This document shows, in pieces, positions 23,063-25,737 of a stretch of DNA of 25,737 bases. Source of the DNA: ZLKRG44 sp964555705 (GTDB taxonomy: Bacteria > Planctomycetota > Phycisphaerae > Phycisphaerales > SM1A02); NCBI GenBank assembly GCA_964555705.1, contig CAZKTN010000029.1, positions 1-25,737 of the forward strand. Reading direction: 5' to 3'. A model generated the notes under the pieces. It did not search any database and was not told the origin of the DNA. It saw nothing but the letters and a program-made list of their open reading frames with translations. Positions within the stretch are counted from its first letter, which is position 1. Every line of letters begins with the position of its first letter. The position numbers were made by a program, and so were the translations under genes.

Positions 23063-23887
23063 TCAGTTGGCGGCGCCAGGCGCAGCGCCGGCAGCCGGAA
23101 GGGTGTCAAGGATGCGGTCGACGAGTCCGTACGCGAGCATGTCGGCCGAGTCGAGCCAGAGGTCGCGCTCGCAGTCGCGCGCGATCTGCTCCATCGGCTT
23201 GCCGGTCGCGTCGGCGTAGATGCGGTTGCACTGGTCCTCAAGGCGCAGCATGCGGCGCGCCTCGATCTCGATGTCGGTGGCCTGTCCCTGCACGTAGCCG
23301 GTGTAGCGGCCCTGGTGCATGAGGTTCCATGCATGGCGCAGCGCGAATCGGCGGCCCGTCGTGCCAGCCGCGGCGATCACGCTCGACATACTCGGCGCGA
23401 CACCCATGATCACCGTCGAGATGGGGCACGGCACGGAGCGCATCGTGTCGACGATGGCGAGACCCGCTGTGACGCTGCCGCCGGAACCATTGATGTAGAG
23501 CGAGATCTCGCCCTGCGGGTTCTCGCCCGCGAGATAGAGAAGGCTCGATACCACCCGGCGCGCGACCGAGTCCGACACCACGCCGTCCACGAACACGATG
23601 CGGTCGCGCATCAGCCGCGAGTAGATGTCGATCAGGAACTCTGCGCCGTGCACGCGGTCCGGTACCACCGGGATCACCGCAGGCTCGGGCTCGTGCTCCT
23701 CTTCCTCCTCCTCGGGCTCGGGGAGGTCGTCATCATCATCGTCGTCATCGCAGGTCCAGGTCGCGCCCTGCCACCACAGCGCCGGCGCAAGGAGTCCGCG
23801 CTGGCGAAGCAGCGCCTCCTCGGCGGCGCGGGTGAGGCGGGGTGCGCCCCCTTCGGCACCCTGGAGGATGGACAGCACAGGCGACAT
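23063..23887 (-). CDS. clpP: ClpP-like protease subunit with acidic N-terminal extension (second paralogue)
   Basis: The 274-residue form starts at the ATG 23887, 20 bp after the preceding clpP. About 70 residues of extra N-terminus carry a helical part, two Trp, a run of eight Asp (47-54) and a Glu-rich stretch. A standard ClpP domain follows from VIPVV (71 onward), aligning with the start of the other paralogue. The triad is present: Ser166 in GVAPSMSSVI, His191 in NLMHQG, Asp238 in RDCERD. NGSGGSV replaces the usual NSPGGS, and the region after the His (RYTGYVQGQ) differs from the usual PLGG. The extension keeps high GC at third codon positions, which suits real coding. A GTG at 23677 could instead start a normal-length ClpP, so the extension is likely but not proven. 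It probably mixes with the other subunits in one barrel. Confidence 0.88.
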   Translation of the reverse strand: MSPVLSILQGAEGGAPRLTRAAEEALLRQRGLLAPALWWQGATWTCDDDDDDDDLPEPEEEEEEHEPEPAVIPVVPDRVHGAEFLIDIYSRLMRDRIVFVDGVVSDSVARRVVSSLLYLAGENPQGEISLYINGSGGSVTAGLAIVDTMRSVPCPISTVIMGVAPSMSSVIAAAGTTGRRFALRHAWNLMHQGRYTGYVQGQATDIEIEARRMLRLEDQCNRIYADATGKPMEQIARDCERDLWLDSADMLAYGLVDRILDTLPAAGAAPGAAN

Positions 23888-23907
23888 CGTGCGTGCGGCA
23901 GCTCCGC

Positions 23908-24585
23908 TCACTTCTTCTCGGGGAACTGCGCGACGGTGTCGACGAGGCCGTACGTCTTGGCCTCCTCGGCGGTGAAGTACTTGTCGCGCTCGCTGTCCTT
24001 GGCGACCTGCTCGATCGGCTGCTTGCAGTGGCGCGCGATGATCTCGTTGAGGAGCCGCTTGCTCTTGATGATCTGCTCGGCCTGGATCTGGATGTCCGTG
24101 GTCTGGCCGGTGACTCCGCCGTAGGGCTGGTGGATCATCACCTTGGCGTGCGGCAGGATGTGGCGCTTGCCGGGCTGGCCCGCGCACAGCAGCACCGCAG
24201 CGCCCGAGTACGCGCGGCCGATGCAGAAGGTCTCGATCTCGCTTGAGATGAACTGCATCGTGTCGTAGACGGCGAGCGTGTCGTCGACGGCGCCGCCGGG
24301 GCTGTTGATGTAGAAGTTGATGTTCTGGCCGCGCTTCTGGTTCTCCAGATAGAGCATCTGCATCATCACGCGGGCGGCCGACGAGTAGTTGATCGCGCCG
24401 ATGAGGAACACGACGCGGTTCTCGAGGAGCAGCTCATCGATGCTCATCTCGCGCGTGCGCTGGTACTGGACCGAGGCGAACACCTCAGGCGGCAGGTGCG
24501 CGCGCAGCGCGTCGCTCGTGGCAGGGGTCCGTCCGTGGTCGCCGAGTCCGAATGGCCCGGAGGGCAGTTCGAGGATGTTCGTCAT
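23908..24585 (-). CDS. clpP: ATP-dependent Clp protease proteolytic subunit (third paralogue)
   Basis: A 225-residue ClpP, the first in transcription order of the three. It has a 45-residue N-terminal region before SIDELLLENRVVFLIG. The triad is present: Ser127 in GRAYSGAAVLL, His152 in MIHQPYGG and Asp197 in KDSERDKY. The usual GQAASMGA is changed to GRAYSGAA, as in divergent ClpP paralogues, and NSPGGAVDD replaces NSPGGSV. It probably forms mixed barrels with its neighbours. The start ATG at 24585 lies 51 bp downstream of the histidine-kinase stop. No good Shine-Dalgarno is visible, and that short gap could hold its own promoter. Confidence 0.92.
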   Translation of the reverse strand: MTNILELPSGPFGLGDHGRTPATSDALRAHLPPEVFASVQYQRTREMSIDELLLENRVVFLIGAINYSSAARVMMQMLYLENQKRGQNINFYINSPGGAVDDTLAVYDTMQFISSEIETFCIGRAYSGAAVLLCAGQPGKRHILPHAKVMIHQPYGGVTGQTTDIQIQAEQIIKSKRLLNEIIARHCKQPIEQVAKDSERDKYFTAEEAKTYGLVDTVAQFPEKK

Positions 24586-24636
24586 GGAGCGCGAAGGCTA
24601 GGGAATCCGCGGCGCGCCGTCGACCGGATTGGTCAG

Positions 24637-25716
24637 CTAGAAGTCGATTCCCGTATCGGGCACGGATCGCGGCGCCTTCGTGTCGCCGGGGTCATCAGCG
24701 GGTGCGTTCAGCGGAAGCGAGATTTTCATGCGGGTGCCGCCGCCGCTTCGATCCTCATGCGAGATTGTGCCGCCATGCGCCGCCACCAGCATGCGCGTGA
24801 CGGCGAGACCCAGCCCCGTGCCGCGCTGGCCCTTGCTCGAGACAAATGGCTGAAAGAGGCGGTCGCGGATGTCGGAGGGAATCCCGGGTCCGTTGTCCTC
24901 GACCCCGATGAGTGCGTGATCGCCCGCCGCCGATGCAGCCGAGGTGATCCGGATACGCCCGCCCTTGGCGGGCACCGCCTCGACGGCGTTGAGGATCAGG
25001 TTGATGAGCGCCTGATGAATCGCGGTCGGGTCCACGTGCGCGGGCGGCAGCGACTCATCGAGCGTGACCTCGATTGTGGCGCCGATGCGCCGGCTCTCCG
25101 ATGCGACCGAGGCCACGACTTCTCGCACGAGCGCGTTGAGGTCGATGGGCTCGCGGTCGAGCGGACGCTCGCGGCTCCAGGCAAGCATGTTCAGCGTCAG
25201 CGCCGCGATGCGGTCAAGGTTGCGGGCGAGGATCGGCCAGCCCTGGCGGGCCATGGCGAGATCGCCGCGCGCAATCGACATTTCCACGGCGTCGGCGCCC
25301 CCGCGCAGCCCCTGAAGGATGTTCTTGATGGCGTGGCTGACGGCGGCCATGCGCTCGGCGAGGGCGTGGCCGTCGCGGTCGCCGATGGGTTGTGCCGGCG
25401 CCGCAAGGCTTCCCGCTGCGGCCGCGGCCCCCACGCGGTAGATCAGTTCACTGTCGCCGCAGCGAATGCGGTCGCCATCGCGCAGATGCACGGCATCGCG
25501 CACGCGCACGCCGTTGAGCCACGTGCCGTGGCGGGATGCCAGATCGCGGATGATCCACCCGTCGCGGGCGGGCGTCAGTTCGGCATGACGGCGGCTGACG
25601 GTGGGGTCCGAGCACGGCAGCGCCTCGGTCGAGCGGCCGAGCATCTGCGGCTCGCCCGGCGGCAGGTCCAGCCGCACGCCCCGGTCGGGTCCAGAGATGA
25701 CGTCCAGGTGCGCCAC
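24637..25716 (-). CDS. Cytoplasmic sensor histidine kinase with N-terminal FHA domain
   Basis: A 359-residue protein without membrane segments. Residues 1-95 form an FHA domain, which binds phosphothreonine, with the hallmark GR at 27-28, Ser41-Arg-Arg-His44 and HGTWLNG at 63-69. An Ala-rich linker leads to a dimerisation/phosphoacceptor helix with His128 in AVSHAIKNILQGL. A complete HATPase domain follows: N-box HQALINLILNAVEAVP, G1 VEDNGPGIP, F-box LFQPF, G2 GTGLGLAV and a final GGGTRMKISLPL. All catalytic residues look intact. FHA-linked kinases of this kind are frequent in planctomycetes; they may couple Ser/Thr kinase signalling to two-component output. No response regulator is in view, though the upstream side is cut off by the window edge. 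The start is a GTG at 25716. It runs in the same direction as the clp genes. Confidence 0.9.
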   Translation of the reverse strand: MAHLDVISGPDRGVRLDLPPGEPQMLGRSTEALPCSDPTVSRRHAELTPARDGWIIRDLASRHGTWLNGVRVRDAVHLRDGDRIRCGDSELIYRVGAAAAAGSLAAPAQPIGDRDGHALAERMAAVSHAIKNILQGLRGGADAVEMSIARGDLAMARQGWPILARNLDRIAALTLNMLAWSRERPLDREPIDLNALVREVVASVASESRRIGATIEVTLDESLPPAHVDPTAIHQALINLILNAVEAVPAKGGRIRITSAASAAGDHALIGVEDNGPGIPSDIRDRLFQPFVSSKGQRGTGLGLAVTRMLVAAHGGTISHEDRSGGGTRMKISLPLNAPADDPGDTKAPRSVPDTGIDF

Positions 25717-25737
25717 GCCCGCATTGTCCCGCGGCGG

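Noticed and set aside
22409..24124. 571-codon plus-strand open frame across the clpP genes
   Set aside because: Val/Arg/His-rich shadow opposite three ClpP genes with intact catalytic triads.
23888..24187. Extension of the middle clpP to an upstream ATG at 24187
   Set aside because: It would run through the upstream clpP gene in another frame; the extra part is Arg/Pro-rich shadow sequence.

Overview
The window reads as a piece of a high-GC planctomycete genome, most likely Phycisphaerae or a relative, and probably a draft or metagenome assembly. Clues are the C-terminal dockerin-type duplication on a multiheme cytochrome, an exported protein with a PEP-CTERM-like tail of the 'PAPGAL...RRRR' kind, three tandem clpP genes, an FHA-histidine kinase, and large FG-GAP surface proteins. 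Two runs of exactly 100 N (6206-6305 and 21203-21302) are scaffold gaps. The second is flanked by an identical 55-bp sequence on both sides and is very probably a contig-overlap artefact.

Layout. 1-2196 (+): the 3' end of a tricorn-type protease, then a family I inorganic pyrophosphatase. 2201-4168 (-): a secreted pentaheme cytochrome ending in a dockerin-like repeat. 4454-9058 (-): a transcription unit of an exported alpha-helical protein, an oligopeptide-type solute-binding protein (interrupted by the first gap), an OppB/DppB-type permease and a small lipoprotein. 9116-13161 (+): a TPR/HEAT-like exported protein, a YbhN-like membrane protein and PyrE, tightly packed. 13193-14410 (-): a cytoplasmic GH57 amylase-family enzyme, divergent from a DegT/DnrJ/EryC1 aminotransferase (14492-15694, +). 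15743-18331 (-): a large FG-GAP/VCBS surface protein. 18507-19328 (-): a protein with a degenerate GHKL ATPase domain. 19502-20506 (-): a MoxR AAA+ ATPase. 20565-20660 (+): a compact cobalamin-riboswitch-like leader in front of a small exported, probably cell-envelope-anchored protein (20739-21448). 21436-25716 (-): FHA-histidine kinase, three clpP genes and a UDP-glucuronate-type epimerase, close together in one direction.

The most interesting locus is 20565-21448. A B12-riboswitch-like RNA precedes a secreted protein whose core resembles the beta-grasp DUF4430/transcobalamin C-terminal fold, suggesting a B12-regulated surface cobalamin-capture protein. This is a hypothesis. A second notable locus is the clpP trio, in which the middle subunit has an acidic N-terminal extension of about 70 residues. 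The remaining genes are mostly housekeeping, transport and cell-surface functions; no phage, IS element, CRISPR array, rRNA or tRNA was seen.
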